Shown: positions 48,511-60,969 of the stretch, piece by piece
Position numbering within the stretch: the first letter of the stretch is position 1
Layout of the letters: each line of letters starts with the position of its first letter
Source of the DNA: Terebella lapidaria
Taxonomy: Eukaryota; Annelida; Polychaeta; Terebellida; Terebellidae
Reading direction: 5' to 3'
Length of the DNA stretch: 64,000 bases
Assembly (NCBI GenBank): GCA_949152475.1
Contig: OX424555.1
Span: 95,637,515-95,701,514 of the forward strand
Made by a program: the position numbers and the translations under genes
The notes under the pieces: model-generated
Database searches by the model: none
The model's input: only the letters and a program-made list of their open reading frames with translations
What the model was told of the DNA's origin: nothing

Positions 48511-48821
48511 GCAAATCCATATAAACTTTGGGTCTATGGTGTTGATATAGGCCATGAACCTAGTCAGCAAAAAAGCACTATAGCCTTTGTGTTTCTGACA
48601 TCTGGCTACTGGGCTCTAATTAGGTGCCTATGTGAATGGGTGTGAAAGAGAATGTGGGAGAAAAGCACAGACTGATATGGTCATAGTAATATCTATTGGT
48701 TATGATTATTATATTGTACATAATCTCCTGCACATCATTTCATGTAGTCGGTCGATCAATTAAAATTTGTCATTTCACGTTTGTCATTGCTCTGATCAAA
48801 ATATTCATCCTGGGCGGTAAT

Positions 48822-48958
48822 TGGCCCCAAAAGTGGCTCTTCAACCTAGTGATGGATATGGGTGGTTGATATCAACCGCCCATCTCCACATGCTCCACTA
48901 AACATGGAATCAACTGCCCATATCCATCATTAGGTTGACGAGCCACTTTTGGGGCTAG
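48822..48958. mobile_element. 137-bp palindromic MITE with 8-bp TSD, copy 1
   Basis: The ends are inverted repeats of about 47 bp (GGCCCCAAAAGTGGCTC against GAGCCACTTTTGGGGC, running on through TCAACCTA.TGATGGATATGGG). GCGGTAAT (48,814-48,821) and GCAGTAAT (48,959-48,966) flank it and correspond to the single GCGGCAAT at 56,427 and GCGGTAAC at 29,494 in units without the insertion. An 8-bp duplication fits the hAT superfamily. Confidence 0.85.
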
Positions 48959-49097
48959 GCAGTAATAGGTTGATATAATATGGATATGTCGTGAATGTCG
49001 TGAGTTACCTGAACTGATAAAATCAGTGTTGTCATGAGTAAATTGGTTAGTCATCGAATCCCTGTTTCTGTTACTCCGACACAGAATGATGTCCATG

Positions 49098-49207
49098 TGA
49101 TCTGTAGCATGGATGTATGTGATCTGTAGCATGGATGTATGTGATCTGTAGCATGGATGTATGTGATCTGTAGCATGGATGTATGTGATCTGTAGAATGG
49201 ATGTATG
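49098..49207 (+). repeat. 22-bp minisatellite, five copies
   Basis: Five tandem copies of TGATCTGTAGCATGGATGTATG, the last with one change. The collinear units at about 56,572 and 63,726 have a single copy, so the array grew after those units separated. Confidence 0.95.
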
Positions 49208-52123
49208 ACGAGAATCAAATTGGTCACTTTTTGATATTTGTTGAGACTTTTTTTCCGTGAATCCCTGGGAACCAAATGAACACATATGAATGTAATGTTT
49301 ATGATTATATACTGATTCTGGTTTTTACTCTCCTCATTATCATGTGTTCTCACACTTAATTATGCTGTGTTCTCATCCCCTCTTACTTATATGTTGAATC
49401 TTCCGCTACCATTTTACTACTGTTGGAATATAGTACAAGGTATTATCAATTGTTTCATTTCCTATCAATGTTGAACTGCAAGATACCTTGAAAATTATTG
49501 AATAATTACAATTCGTAAACGATATTCTGAATAGTGTCATTGGTGTAAACCCAATGTGATACGAATGTTTTTGCCTACATGCAGTTTTTGAAAAGCTTTG
49601 TTTCGGGCGGTCGGTCTCAGTAGGACCCGATAGGACAAAACTTCGTCATTAGCAACAGTTACCATGGGACCGCACGAGACAGAGCTTAGACTGCGTGATC
49701 CTGGCTTAGAGCAACCTGGGTCACTTCGTACCTAAACACACGGGCCCGGGTCGCGTCATCCATCAACCACTGGCAGTTTCCCACTGGTATCCTTCTAGTT
49801 GTCTCACGACCCCAGCAACATGCCCTTTCGGAAATGCTAAAGAAGCAGGACCTGTTTGTTGGAAATTGCAATTTCAATTCTGTCTGGGTAGGGAGGGGTT
49901 GGATATTGCATTGGAATGCATGCACTGAACGGCGCATTCTGCTTTGAATCTAGTTGGTCTGGGACTATTTCATTTTTCCAATAAAGCCCCTGGGCTTTAT
50001 TAAATGGTGGTAGTACATGTGTCTGTAGTGAATCAGATAAAAATAATAATATTGAATCACCCTAAAATAGATCGTCCTGAGTGCGAGAGAAAGAGAGAGC
50101 GGTTTGGGTTGCAGTGGGGTTTCTGGCCAGATGCAACTGTGTGGTCTGGTGTAAGCAAGAATTTGAATCTTACCAAAAAGATTTTAAAAAATGTGGACGA
50201 CGACGACGGACGCCGGACGAAACGCCATGCCATAGGTCCGGTAACCTAAAAATGAATTTGAATCTTGCAAATAATCCTATGACGCTATTTCAATGAAGTT
50301 GTATTTCTGTATGATATGATGTTGATAACACCTTTTTGTCTGTCCACATTTACGCTCAAGATCAGAATTCAATCTTAGAAACCCAATATATCAGATACAA
50401 ATCTGATTCAGTGAATGTGAGTTCCTTTCGACAAACTCCAGTCGATATTATACCCAGGATAAATAATTGGATCTGCCTTCGAATGTGGTTTATTCAGTGA
50501 GCTTGGAACGTTTGAAGTTTTGGTAGGCGATTTTCTGCTTCTGTCTACTTTCAGATAAACACCTGTTTAGTTAGTGTGAAAACTCAGTTCAAAGATATCA
50601 TTCGTGTTTCCATCTATCTGAACATATGCGTAGGTGATATTGCGTCGGTGTTGCTTCTGTGTCAACTGTATTTGAGAGTTTTTAAAACAGTTTTATAGTT
50701 ATATATATTTACTCCTCCATCATACACAGATTCAGTGAATATGTGTACACTAGACAAGAATATGTCGACAATGGCATCAAAGTGTAAGTATCTGGGTATT
50801 GCCCCGATATCAGTGAACCCAGGACTCGCCATTAAATCGTCCATCACAATCCCCAAATACCTGCTTAATGCAAACTACCTGTCAATATCCTATCGCTTAC
50901 AATAAACAGATGGCTCTTGAGTACATATCATATACCATCTTCCAGTCTCCGCCCAAAATTTAGACCAATTATCTCTATCGTCATATTGTGTAAACAGAAA
51001 GTCGTCCTCGAAACCAAACAATTCACCGCTGTTCGGGCATGATATCCATTATTGCTGTATTGTTCACTGTCTGAATATATTTTCACCGTTACTGGCAATA
51101 GACGTAAACTAATTCCAGATGAAAGGATGTGATTGGAAAGAATGCAAAAAAATCGAGTGTAAATATATGTTTGGTCGATGAAAAATTGGCGGAGATCATG
51201 AGATATCAACAACATGTGTGTGGTCTTACAGCTCAAAATTCAATCATAAATTGGTACTAATTCAGTGGCACTATTTATGAATGTGGATATCTATTTGCAT
51301 CCGTTAATATCATTAGTTGATCATCATTTTGTTTGCATAATTACATTATTTCCGTCCTTTGACACCGCACTCTCAATACCCAATGATTAACAGAAACATT
51401 ATTTTTCCTCGAGAAAATCTCGAATCACGCATAGCTTTAGCTCTCATTCCAGAAGTGTTTCATACTAGGTTTCATTGACGTCATCAAAATCTTGTGATGT
51501 TGGCGGTAAAAGGTTGATACATATAATGATACATTGCCCTTAAGTATTGACTCTTGAAAATTCGCGTGACTTAAGCCAGCTTAATCTCACAGCTGACCTT
51601 GACTGGACTGAGTAAAGATTGGATAGTACATGATGTGTACAAAGTCAATCTTCTATATATCCATATGTAGAGTCAATCAACTGAATGACTCTTTGTCCCG
51701 TCCCATATCCGGATGTGTACTTCACGCACTATCATGCCAGGAATAGTTCAATCTCAGGTTTCGAGGGATTTGGCCTTGTGGACAATAGTTGCCTCAAATT
51801 GGCCCCCAACAAGAGTCAACCACTCATTACACGGTGATATTGCTGTCTTTGAGGACCTCCTCTACTGTCTCTAGGAAGTGGCTTATCAGTAAATTCGACA
51901 CTTCACAGGAATCGTCTACCCGAGATGGAGGTCACTTAGATATTCTGCCGATGTCCAAGATGATAGTCCCACATGCAACACGCGCTTTGTGGAGTACCAA
52001 TACGGTTTTAGACAAAAATGTGGAATATCTGACTCGTTTTATCTGTCTCGTTGTTTGCTCCATCCCAGAGCAAGACCTAATATTTGAGATACGCTTCAGC
52101 TTTTATGCAATATTTCATTATAT

Positions 52124-53087
52124 TTATCTTGATAGCATTCTTCGATCTGCTTGAATTGTATGTATCAATCTGTATGTATCAATCTGTATCAGACTGCCAA
52201 TACCGTAAGATTTTAGTGGAGGCAGTGAAGGACTAAATTGAACAATGTTTGAAATATGAACGAAACCGTACCACATATTCACATGCAAAGTTGCTCTGGC
52301 ATCATCAAGGATATTCAATGTACAAATATAGTTGTTTATATAATACACTGGATGAAATAAGTGTACAACTGCCCTGTTATTGTCTATACTATTCCTCACT
52401 ATGTTTTGATTGGTTCTCACCATCGTTCTGTCACGACCATATTCCCAAAAGTACTCGTGCAAATCCCAACTGAAATCTGTGTTTGTTCGCAGCTCCCCGA
52501 TATGATTGTCTATATGGATGGCAGGTTCAATAAAACAATGTGTGGAGTACACTCTGTGGAAATAGAGGACATATATCACTATATCCGTGACATAATTAAT
52601 TCTATAGTTCATCTTGTCTGGGGAGTACTTAAAATATTTTACTTTTGTCCTAATATACTTCACATAACTCGCATATAGTTCCCAAACACCAGATTCCATG
52701 GGATTTAGTACAAAAAGTCGTGTTATTCAGAAGGTCAAGGAGAATGTAATCCCTGGACTTAAGTGGATAACTCAATAGGGGTGGAGAAAAGATGATACAA
52801 GTAGATATTTCACTCGTGCACAAGGAGTCGTGAAGCCGTAACTCCAAGGTAAGATCACACATACAAAGTTCAAGAAGTGACGGCAATCTGCAAGCCATAA
52901 AGATATTTTGCAAACATATTATGCCACATCTGTTCCATAAACGGTCAGCAGTAAATGTTGCTTCTCTCACAAGTACCGATGCCACCAGTGGTGTGTGGTA
53001 TCCATTTTGTGCCCGCAACCAACAGAACATGCAGTTAACCAGTCGCAGGACTGTACGGTTCAGGTACGGCTCCCCTCGTAGCATCAA
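52124..53087 (-). CDS. Two overlapping open frames, unknown; possible host gene remnant
   Basis: Frames of 145 codons (52,650-53,087) and 191 codons (52,124-52,699) follow each other on the minus strand and overlap by 50 bases. By a rough stop-codon estimate the second is unexpectedly long for such AT-rich DNA. Family assignment fails. Weak resemblance to a SOCS box appears twice: PSLLELCMCDL fits the elongin-binding pattern and is followed by FSPPLLSYPL; ARATLHVNMW is followed by FSPSLPPLKSY. Both are short and could be chance. No paralogous copy exists for a substitution test, and no clear splice signals stand out. Confidence 0.22.
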
Positions 53088-53204
53088 TTACATTCATTTC
53101 ACACAAAACATTATATATACTAACTTTCCTGAAGTGTTCATGTATCAATTACATTCATTTCACACAAAACATTATATATACTAACTTTCCTGAAGTGTTC
53201 ATGT
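53083..53204 (+). repeat. Perfect 61-bp tandem duplication
   Basis: Two identical 61-bp copies stand head to tail, starting ATCAATTACATTC and ending GAAGTGTTCATGT. Zero differences imply a very recent event. Confidence 0.97.
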
Positions 53205-53289
53205 ATAGCTATGAATACCTGTATTAATTACGTTTAGAAGCACATGGTCCTGGGCACATGGTCCTGAGCACCCGAAGTTCACGGCCGTT

Positions 53290-53690
53290 TGCAACATCGA
53301 CTATGGAGGGTTTGCTTGCGTCAATTATCCCTATGTCAGTCACAAGCCGTTAACCCCTTACCCCTGTCCCGTATATAGCCCAACTTTCCGTCCTTACATT
53401 CCAACGACAATGAATATTTGCAGGGGCGCCCTAAATGGATTGCAAGACAACTTCCAAGTGTTACATCAGAAGAGAAGCGATGACCCTTAAATACCCCCCC
53501 CCCCCAAATCGTCCTGCCACTTTACTCTGTGTGACATATCCTCTGTCTACCAGCAAAAGACCTCTTCAACAAACTAGGCATCCGAGCCAATCCCGTGTCT
53601 CGTCGATAACCACTCATTAAGTGGGAGCCAACTGGAGCCAACTTCTCGAAACTGGAGGAGGGCTTGAGGGAATTATATCATAGGAGGGTG
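53290..53690 (+). repeat. Block duplicated at 61,960-62,330
   Basis: Shared strings include CCGTTAACCCCTT, AATATTTGCAGGGGC, CCCTAA.TGGATTGCAAG, CAAGTGTTA and CCTCTTC. A C12 run lies at 53,494-53,505. No gene is recognised. Confidence 0.8.
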
Positions 53691-54105
53691 TTCTGAAAGT
53701 ACATCTCTGGCATCACATGACTATCAATTATGTGACATAAGTTCCCTGACTTTTCTAGACAGGCCGAGTAATATGGCAAATCATGGAAAGCATATGTTAC
53801 ATCGCTTTGTCGCTATCAAATTACGGATGTGTATGGGACCTAGAACGAAGCTCAAATACGATAGGAATTGTCCGCTAAATATTAGCCATATTTGGTCAGA
53901 AAATGAGTCGCACAGATTTATGTAATCAGAAGTAGAAAATGAGTTTACAATTGATTAAACCCCTTCTGAATACTAACGGTTCTTTTGATAATATGTTTAC
54001 TTTCAATATGCCTCATGACTATTTACTTTGTTTACTTCGAATATATAAATAACCCTTTCCATGAGTATTTTGCACAATGGTGCACATTTTCCAACATTTT
54101 GAGGT

Positions 54106-55560
54106 ATCGGTGGTATTGGTAAGTGTGGTGTCTCATTTTCCATCCGTGGCTGTCTGTTATTATACTGGGTTCCATATGTGTGTGATCTGTTTTATGGAAG
54201 AGTCAAGATGCTCCCTTCTCTCACTCCCTAAAATATGGAATCTTCACAGACACACTTAATGTAAACTCCATTATCTGTGGTTTCACGTCTTCTCATTGCA
54301 AAAGTTCGGCTTTCATTGTGAAATACTTGAGCGCAACTTGCAACATGGTCTACAAGTACTGGAGTTTAGTGCGGTATTGTAGGACATGTTTTACTGTTTC
54401 AGCATTTTTTCCAACACAAAAGTGCAAATTTCTATAAAAAGCCAATTCCATAACCAAATGAAGATTAACAGCTTTCGAAAAGAAAACCATTCTATATTTG
54501 ACAAAGGATTCACAAATGTTGGAATAATAATCATGGTATTCTCGGATGTCACTTGTCTGGCTGATACTTAAGGTAGTTTACATAAGTAATACTATATTAA
54601 TGATAATATTTAGTATATTATATGTAAGTGCAACACAGAATCACGACATAGTGATCGACCAAATGAGTTACCTGGAAATTCTAAGTCCCGTTTTTATTTG
54701 CCTTGGTAGTACTAACAAATGATTGGTTCCACAAATTATCAGATGAATACTTGAGGATGTTTTCTTTATTGGTGAGTGTTTACCTTTTACCTGAAACAAT
54801 GCTACTTGCTGATATAATGATTTTTTCCAATGCCACAATGTGATTTTCTTATTTGCAATGCTTTATTTGCAAATCAGTAGAGTTGATTTAAGAAAGCATG
54901 GATCGACCAACCATTGTACCATCGGAAGCGTGGTAAAAAAAAAAACAGTTGAATACGGACTCGCACATAATGAGTGAGGTGATGGTACCTATGACCACAT
55001 AATTTGCGAAAAAATAACATATTACCACCCAGTTAAAGCAAACTGTCGCTGTTCAGTAGGTTGCAAATTCATTCACTGTCGTTTTCTCCATCACTTGAAA
55101 ATCATAGGTCTGAATGGTTTCCTTCACACCCGTCTATTCCAGTAACACCCACATACGAGAACTCAACGAGATCGATACACAGACGATATTGTTCATGTGT
55201 GAGAAAAAACAAGATCTGAATTCTTGCACATGTCGCGGATAATTCTAAATAGCGTCTCGAGAGTCTCCAAGTTATCAGATCGGGTTCTCTGAGGGATATT
55301 AGGTCGAGTTGAAGTGAGTTTTTTTTCCATGCGTTGGCGAGAAGTGGATTAGCAATAACCCAGAAGTAATCAAAACACATCAACGACTGTAACGTTTGCA
55401 AAAGTCTTTCAATCGGTTCGTGATTATACCAGTAGTTTTTTTTACATCTATCTTTCTGTTGATTATTCATCCAGACGAGTAGTTCCAGGTCCTTTCTTTT
55501 AATTTATCAATCATGTATCTCATGATCAAATATAATTCGACCCATTACAACTCATCATGG
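54106..55560 (+). repeat. Block duplicated at 59,620-60,960
   Basis: Collinear and highly similar with 59,620-60,960 along its whole length, for example 54,190-54,320 with 59,690-59,830, 54,640-54,960 with 60,060-60,375 and 55,080-55,480 with 60,505-60,890. The 122-codon minus-strand frame at 55,102-55,470 is not preserved intact in the partner (63 codons at 60,586-60,777), so I do not call it a gene. Confidence 0.85.
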
Positions 55561-55568
55561 CATATCAT

Positions 55569-55865
55569 CATGATGAGTTGATCGTCAATTTGTTTGATCG
55601 TCAATTTTTTTTTATCGTCATGAGTTGATCGCCAATTTGCTTGATCGTCATGGGTTGATCGTCAATTTGTTTGATCATCATGAGTTGATCGTACATTTTT
55701 TTTGATCGCCATGAGTTGATCGTCAATTTGTTTGATCGTCATGAGTTGATTGTCAATTTGCTTGATCGTCATGAGTTGATAGTCAATTTGTTCGATCGTC
55801 AATTTGTTTGATCGTCATGAGTTGATCGTGATTTATTAGTTGATCATCAGTTTGTTTGATGGTCA
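55569..55865 (+). repeat. GATC-rich minisatellite, about 30-bp unit, about ten copies
   Basis: Variants of GAGTTGATCGTCAATTTG plus TTTGATCGTCAT repeat for about 300 bp. The DNA just before it, TTTATCAATCATGTATCTCATG, is the inverted form of 12,840-12,870, so the array arose inside an inverted copy of the conserved island at 12.7 kb. Confidence 0.9.
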
Positions 55866-56342
55866 GAAATTCTATTTCGATTATGGGCAAATTCAGGTGT
55901 AGTAACCATTCACTAGAAGTAGAAACTGGCAGACATGGCCCAAATTTCACACCTAGAGAAGAAAGACTATGTGAATATTGTAAACACACTTCAAATATTG
56001 AAGTTGTTGAAGATGAACATCATTTTTTGCCGACTGTCCAGCATATAAATATTTATGAGATACTATGTTAGGCCCTGTGATCAAAACAGATATTAAGAGC
56101 ATCAGCCATTACGGCATGTACGACTTACTTAAGAAAAAACATGAGAATTGTATCATTGAAATCAGCCATTTTCTGTACCACTGTTTCAAACTCTGAAAAG
56201 ATCTCATTTTGTCCTGTTAAACTTCACACAAATGTCCATTTTGTTTCCACTATTGCCGACACGTGTTTTTATCTTGTATGTATTCTTGTATGTATGAATG
56301 TATTTTGTGATATATATGGGCCGGAGGCCTACACTACGTAAC
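55866..56342 (+). mobile_element. LINE 3' end with C-terminal zinc-binding motif
   Basis: Translation gives KFRCSNHSLEVETGR, then EERLCEYC and VEDEHHFL, the well-known C-terminal pattern of CR1/Jockey-group LINE polyproteins. Further on HENCIIEISHFLYHCFKL fits their usual C-terminal helix, in a frame broken by stops. The 3' UTR ends ATATGGGCCGGAGGCCTAC. The element is 5'-truncated and decayed. It separates the minisatellite from unit 3, whose start is cut off at the same point. Confidence 0.85.
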
Positions 56343-56344
56343 AA

Positions 56345-59300
56345 AGAGAGTGTATATAGTTGGTCGGTCAATTTAAAATTTGTCACTTCATGTTTTTCAT
56401 TGCTCTGATCAAATTATCCATCCTTGGCGGCAATACGTTGATATTATATGGATATGTCGTGAATGCACTGAGTTTAACGGCACCTGAACTGATAAAATCA
56501 GTGTTGTCATGAATATATTGGCGAGTCATCGAATGCCTGTTTCTGTTACTCTGACACAGAAGGATGTCCACGTGATCTGTAGCATGGATGTATTACGAGA
56601 ATCAAATTGGTCACTTGTTGATATTTTGTTGAGACTATTTTTCCGTGAATCCCTGGGGACCAAAAAAAAACAGATATAAATGTAATAATTATAATTACAT
56701 ATTGATTCTAGTTTTTATTCTCCTCATTATCATGTGTTCTCAAACCTAATTATGCTCTGTTCTCATCCCCTCCTACTTATGTGTTGGATCTTCCGCTACC
56801 ATTTTACTACTGTTGGAATATATTACAAGGTATCATGATTTTTTATTGATTTCATATCAATGTTGAACTGCAAGATTATTACGATTTGTATACGATATTC
56901 TGAATAGTGTCATTAGGTCTAAACCCAATGTGAGACGGATGTTTTTGCCTACATGCAGTTTTTAAAAAGCTTCGTTTCAGGCAGTCGGTTTCAGTGGGAC
57001 ACGATGGGACATAGTTTCGCTATTAGCAATAGATACCATGGGACCGCACGAGACAGAGCTTAGACTGCCTGATCCTGGCTTAGAGCAACCTGGGTCACTT
57101 CGTACCTAAACACACGGGCCCGGGTCGCGTCATCCATCAACCACTGGCAGTTTCCCACTGATATCCTTCTATTTGTCACACGGTCCCAGCAACATGCCCT
57201 TTTGGAAATGCTAAAGAAACAAGACCTGTTTGTTGGAAATTACAATTTCAATTCTTTCTGGGTAGGGAGGGGTTGGGTGTTGCATTGGCATGCATGCACT
57301 GAACGGCGCATTCTGCTTTGAATCTAATTGGTCAGGGGCAATTTCATTTTTTTCCAATAAAGCCCACGGGCTTTATTAGATGGCGGTAGACATGTGTCTT
57401 TAGTGAATCAGACAAAAATAATAATATTGAATCACCATCTTGTAAAATTGATCCTGAGTGCGAGAGAGAGAGAGAGCGGATTGGGTTGGGGTGGGGTGTC
57501 TGGCCAGATGCAACAGTGACGTCTGGTGTAAGCAAGAATTTGAATCTTGCCAAAAAAAAGGAATTTGAATCTTGCAAAAAATCCTATGACGCTATTTCAA
57601 TCACAACTTGTATGTTTATATGATATGGTTTTGATCACACCTTTTTGCCTCTCACCATCTACGTTACAGATCAGAATTCAATCTTAGAAACCCAATATAT
57701 CAGATACAAATATGATTCAGTGATTGTGAATTCCTTTCGACAAACTGCAGTCGATATATACTGCAGGATAAATAATTGGATCTGCCTTCAAATGTGGTTT
57801 ATTCAGTTAGCGTGAAACGTTTGAAGTTTTGGTAAGCGATTTTCTGCTTCTGTCTACTTTCAGATAAACACCTGTTTAGTTAGTGTGAAGACTCAGTTCA
57901 AAGATATCATTTGTGTTTTCATATATCTGATTATATGCATAGTTGATATTGCGTCGGTGTTGCTTCTGGGTCAACTATTACATATTTTTAAAAATAGTTT
58001 TATAGCTATATATATTGCTCCATCATACACAGATTCACTGAATCTGTGAACAACAGATAAAGATATGTCGGCAATGGCATTAGGGTGTAAGAATTTGGGT
58101 ATTGTCCCGATATCAGTGAGCCCAGGACTCGCCATTAAATCGTCCACCACAATCCCCAAACACCTGCTTAATGCAAACTACCTGTCAAAACCTGTCTACC
58201 GCTCACAGTAAAAAAATGGCTCTTGAGTACATATCATATACCATCTCCCAGCCTCCACCCAAAGGGAGACCCATTATCTCTATCGTCATATTGTGTAAAC
58301 AGAACGTCGTTTTCAAAACCAAACAATTCACGGCTGTCCGGGCATGATATCCATTATTGCTGTATTGTTCACTGTCCGAATATATTTTCACCCTTACTGG
58401 CAATAGACGTAAACTTATTCCAGATGAAAGACTGTGTTTGGAAAGAATGCACAAAATCGAGTGTAAATATATGTTTGGTCGATGAAAAAATGGCGGAGAT
58501 CGTGAGATATCAACAATATGTGTGTGGTCTTACAGCTCAAAATTTAATCATAAGTTGGTATTAATTCAGTAGCACTATTTATGAATATGGATATCTATTT
58601 GCATACGTTAATATCATTAACTAATCGTCATTTTGTATGCATAGTCACTTTATTTTCGTCCCTGACACCATATTCTCAATACCCAATGATTACGAGCCAT
58701 CCGTCCTAAATTCGCCGCATTCCAAAATTCGCCAACTTGATATTATCAGAAGCTCGTTTTGTGGAAAATAAATTACTGGGAACAAAGATTGGATATCAGA
58801 GTTTCGATTGACGATAGAGTAGAACTTGTTAGTTTCAGTTACATTACAAGGACTGAAATCCACGTTGGCGAATTTGGGAATGCGGCGAATTTAGGACGGA
58901 TGGCTCGTAACAGAAGCATTTTTTCCCCCGAGAGAAACTCGAATCACCCATAGCTCTATCTCTTATCCCAAAATGTTTCATACTAGGCTTCATAGGTGTC
59001 ATCAAAATCTTGTGATATTGGCAGTAAAAGGTTGATGCATATAATGATACATTGCCTTTAAGTATTGACCTTTGACTCTTGAAAATTCGCGCGACTAAAG
59101 CCACCTTCATCTCATAGCTGACCTTAACTGGTTAGAGTAAAGTTTGGATAGTACATAATGCGTACAAAGTCAATCTTCTATATATCCATATATAGAGTCA
59201 ATCAACTGAATGATCTTTGTCCCGTCCCATATCTGGATGTGTACTTCACGCACTATCATGCCATTGATAGTTCAATCTCAGGTTTCGAGGGATTTGGCCT

Positions 59301-59530
59301 TGTGGACAATAGTTGCCTTAAGTTGGCCCCCAACAAGCATCAATGGAGAGCATGTTGACACCATTCATTACACGGTGATATTGCTGTCTTTGAGGACCTT
59401 CTCTACTGTCGCTAGGAAGTGGCTTATCAATGAACTCGAAACTTCAAAGAATCGTCTACCCGAGATGAAGGTCACAGGGATATTCTGCCGATGTCAAAGA
59501 TGATAGCCCCACATGCGACACCCGCTCTGC
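56345..59530 (+). repeat. Segmental-duplication unit, copy 3
   Basis: Collinear with 48,740-51,985, and closer to that copy than to 29.4-32.0 kb. It starts abruptly next to the LINE and lacks the 137-bp MITE and the five-copy minisatellite of copy 2. It carries its own TA-flanked MITE at 58,693. No gene is recognised. Confidence 0.85.
58693..58907. mobile_element. 215-bp Tc1/mariner-type MITE
   Basis: The 44-bp terminal inverted repeats match at 43 positions (CGAGCCATCCGTCC... against ...GGACGGATGGCTCG). TA stands on both sides (58,691-58,692 and 58,908-58,909), and the collinear unit at about 51,385 reads GATTAACAG with a single TA, giving a precise empty site. The AT-rich core of about 127 bp codes for nothing. 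A TA duplication fits the Tc1/mariner superfamily. Confidence 0.95.
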
Positions 59531-59619
59531 ATGAAGTACCTCATTTGTGGGCTGGTTATGCTCTTTATTATGGAGTACCAATGTAGTATAAGATACGTTT
59601 TAGACAATGGTATTCGGAA

Positions 59620-60960
59620 AGTGTGGAATTTTTGTCTCATTTTCCATCCTTGGCTGCTAGGTATTATCCTGGATTCCATATATGTGGGATATGTTTCATG
59701 GAAGAGTCCAGATGCTCCCTTCTCTCACTCCCTAAAATATGGAATCTTTACAGACACACTTAATGTAACCTCCATTATCAGTGGTTTCACGTCTCTCATT
59801 GCAAAAGTTTCGCTTTCATCGTGAAATACTTGAGCGCAATTTGCAACATGGCCTACAAGCACTGGAGTTCTGTGCGGTAGTGTACAACATGTTTTGCTGT
59901 TTCAACATTGTTTCTAACACACAAGTTCAAATTTCTATAAAAAAAGCCAATTCCATAACAAAATGAAGATTAGCAGCTTTCGAAAAGAAGACCATTCTGA
60001 TTTGACAAAGGATGCACAAATATAATAATCATGTTATTCTATACATAAATGTAATACAGAATCACGACATAGTGATAGACCTTATGAGTTTCGTGGAAAT
60101 ACTAATTCACGCTTTTATTTGCACTGGTAATAAAAACAAATCATTGGGTCCACAAATTATCAGATGAATAACTGAGGATGTTTCCTTTAGTGGTAAGTGT
60201 GTTTACTTTTTACCTGAAACAATGCTACTTGCTGATATAATGATTTTTTCCAACTTCACATTGTGATTTTCTTATTTGCAGTGCTTTGTTCGCAAATCAG
60301 TAGAGTTGATTTAAGACAGCATTGATCGACCAACCATTGTACCATCAGAACCGTGGTAAAAAAAACAGTGGAATATGGACTGGCACATAATGAACGAGGT
60401 GATGGTAACTTATGACTGCATAATTTATGAGAAGAATAACCTATTATCATGCAGTTAAAGCAAACTGTCGCTATTCAGTCGGTTGCAAATTTATTCGCTG
60501 CCATCTTCTTGAGCACTTGAAAATCTTAGGTCTCAATGGTTTCCTTCACACCCGTGTATTCCAGTAACACCCACATACGAGAACTCTACGAGATCAATAC
60601 AGGACGATATTTCTTATGTTTGACAAAAAACAAGATCTGAATTCCAGCACATGTCGCGGATAATTCTAAATAGCGTCTCGTGAGTCTCCACGTTATCGGA
60701 TCGGGTTCCCTGAGCGATATTAGGTCAAGTTTCAGTGAGTGTGTTCCTCCATGCGTTGGCGATAAGTGGATTAGCATTAGCTACGAAGTAATCAAGAAAT
60801 ATCAACAACTGTAACATTTGCAAAAACTATCTTTCAATGGGTTCGTGATTATACCAGTAGTTTTTGTACATCTATCTTTCTGTTGAATATTCATCCAATC
60901 GAGTATTTCCAGGTCCTGTCTTTTAGTTTATCAATCATATGTCTCATGATCAAATATAAT
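59620..60960 (+). repeat. Second copy of the 54,106-55,560 block
   Basis: See the partner entry for anchors. It follows unit 3 directly, giving the order unit, block, minisatellite seen also at 49-55.9 kb without the private 2-kb stretch. Confidence 0.85.
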
Positions 60961-60969
60961 CAATGATTT

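Larger units (their letters stand above)
47711..51990 (+). repeat. Large segmental-duplication unit, copy 2, right part
   Basis: Collinear with 28,277-31,990, 56,345-59,530 and 62,389-64,000. It includes an empty site for the Gypsy element near 47,705-47,730. It carries the 137-bp MITE also present in copy 4 and a private minisatellite at 49,098. No gene is recognised. Confidence 0.85.
51991..54105. other. Stretch of about 2 kb missing from unit 3
   Basis: The collinear unit at 59.53-59.62 kb goes directly from the 51.98-kb sequence to the 54.11-kb sequence. Within this stretch 53,290-53,690 matches 61,960-62,330. The part at 52.0-53.25 kb has no counterpart in the window and holds the two long minus-strand frames listed next. 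Confidence 0.6.

Noticed and set aside
48992-49353. Minus-strand frames with repeated HPCYRSHTSMLQITYIHATD-like text as a repeat protein.
   Set aside because: They are translations of the 22-bp minisatellite, present as a single copy in the other units.
55569-55865. CRISPR-like array.
   Set aside because: There are no unique spacers of constant length; the units are contiguous imperfect copies in an animal genome.
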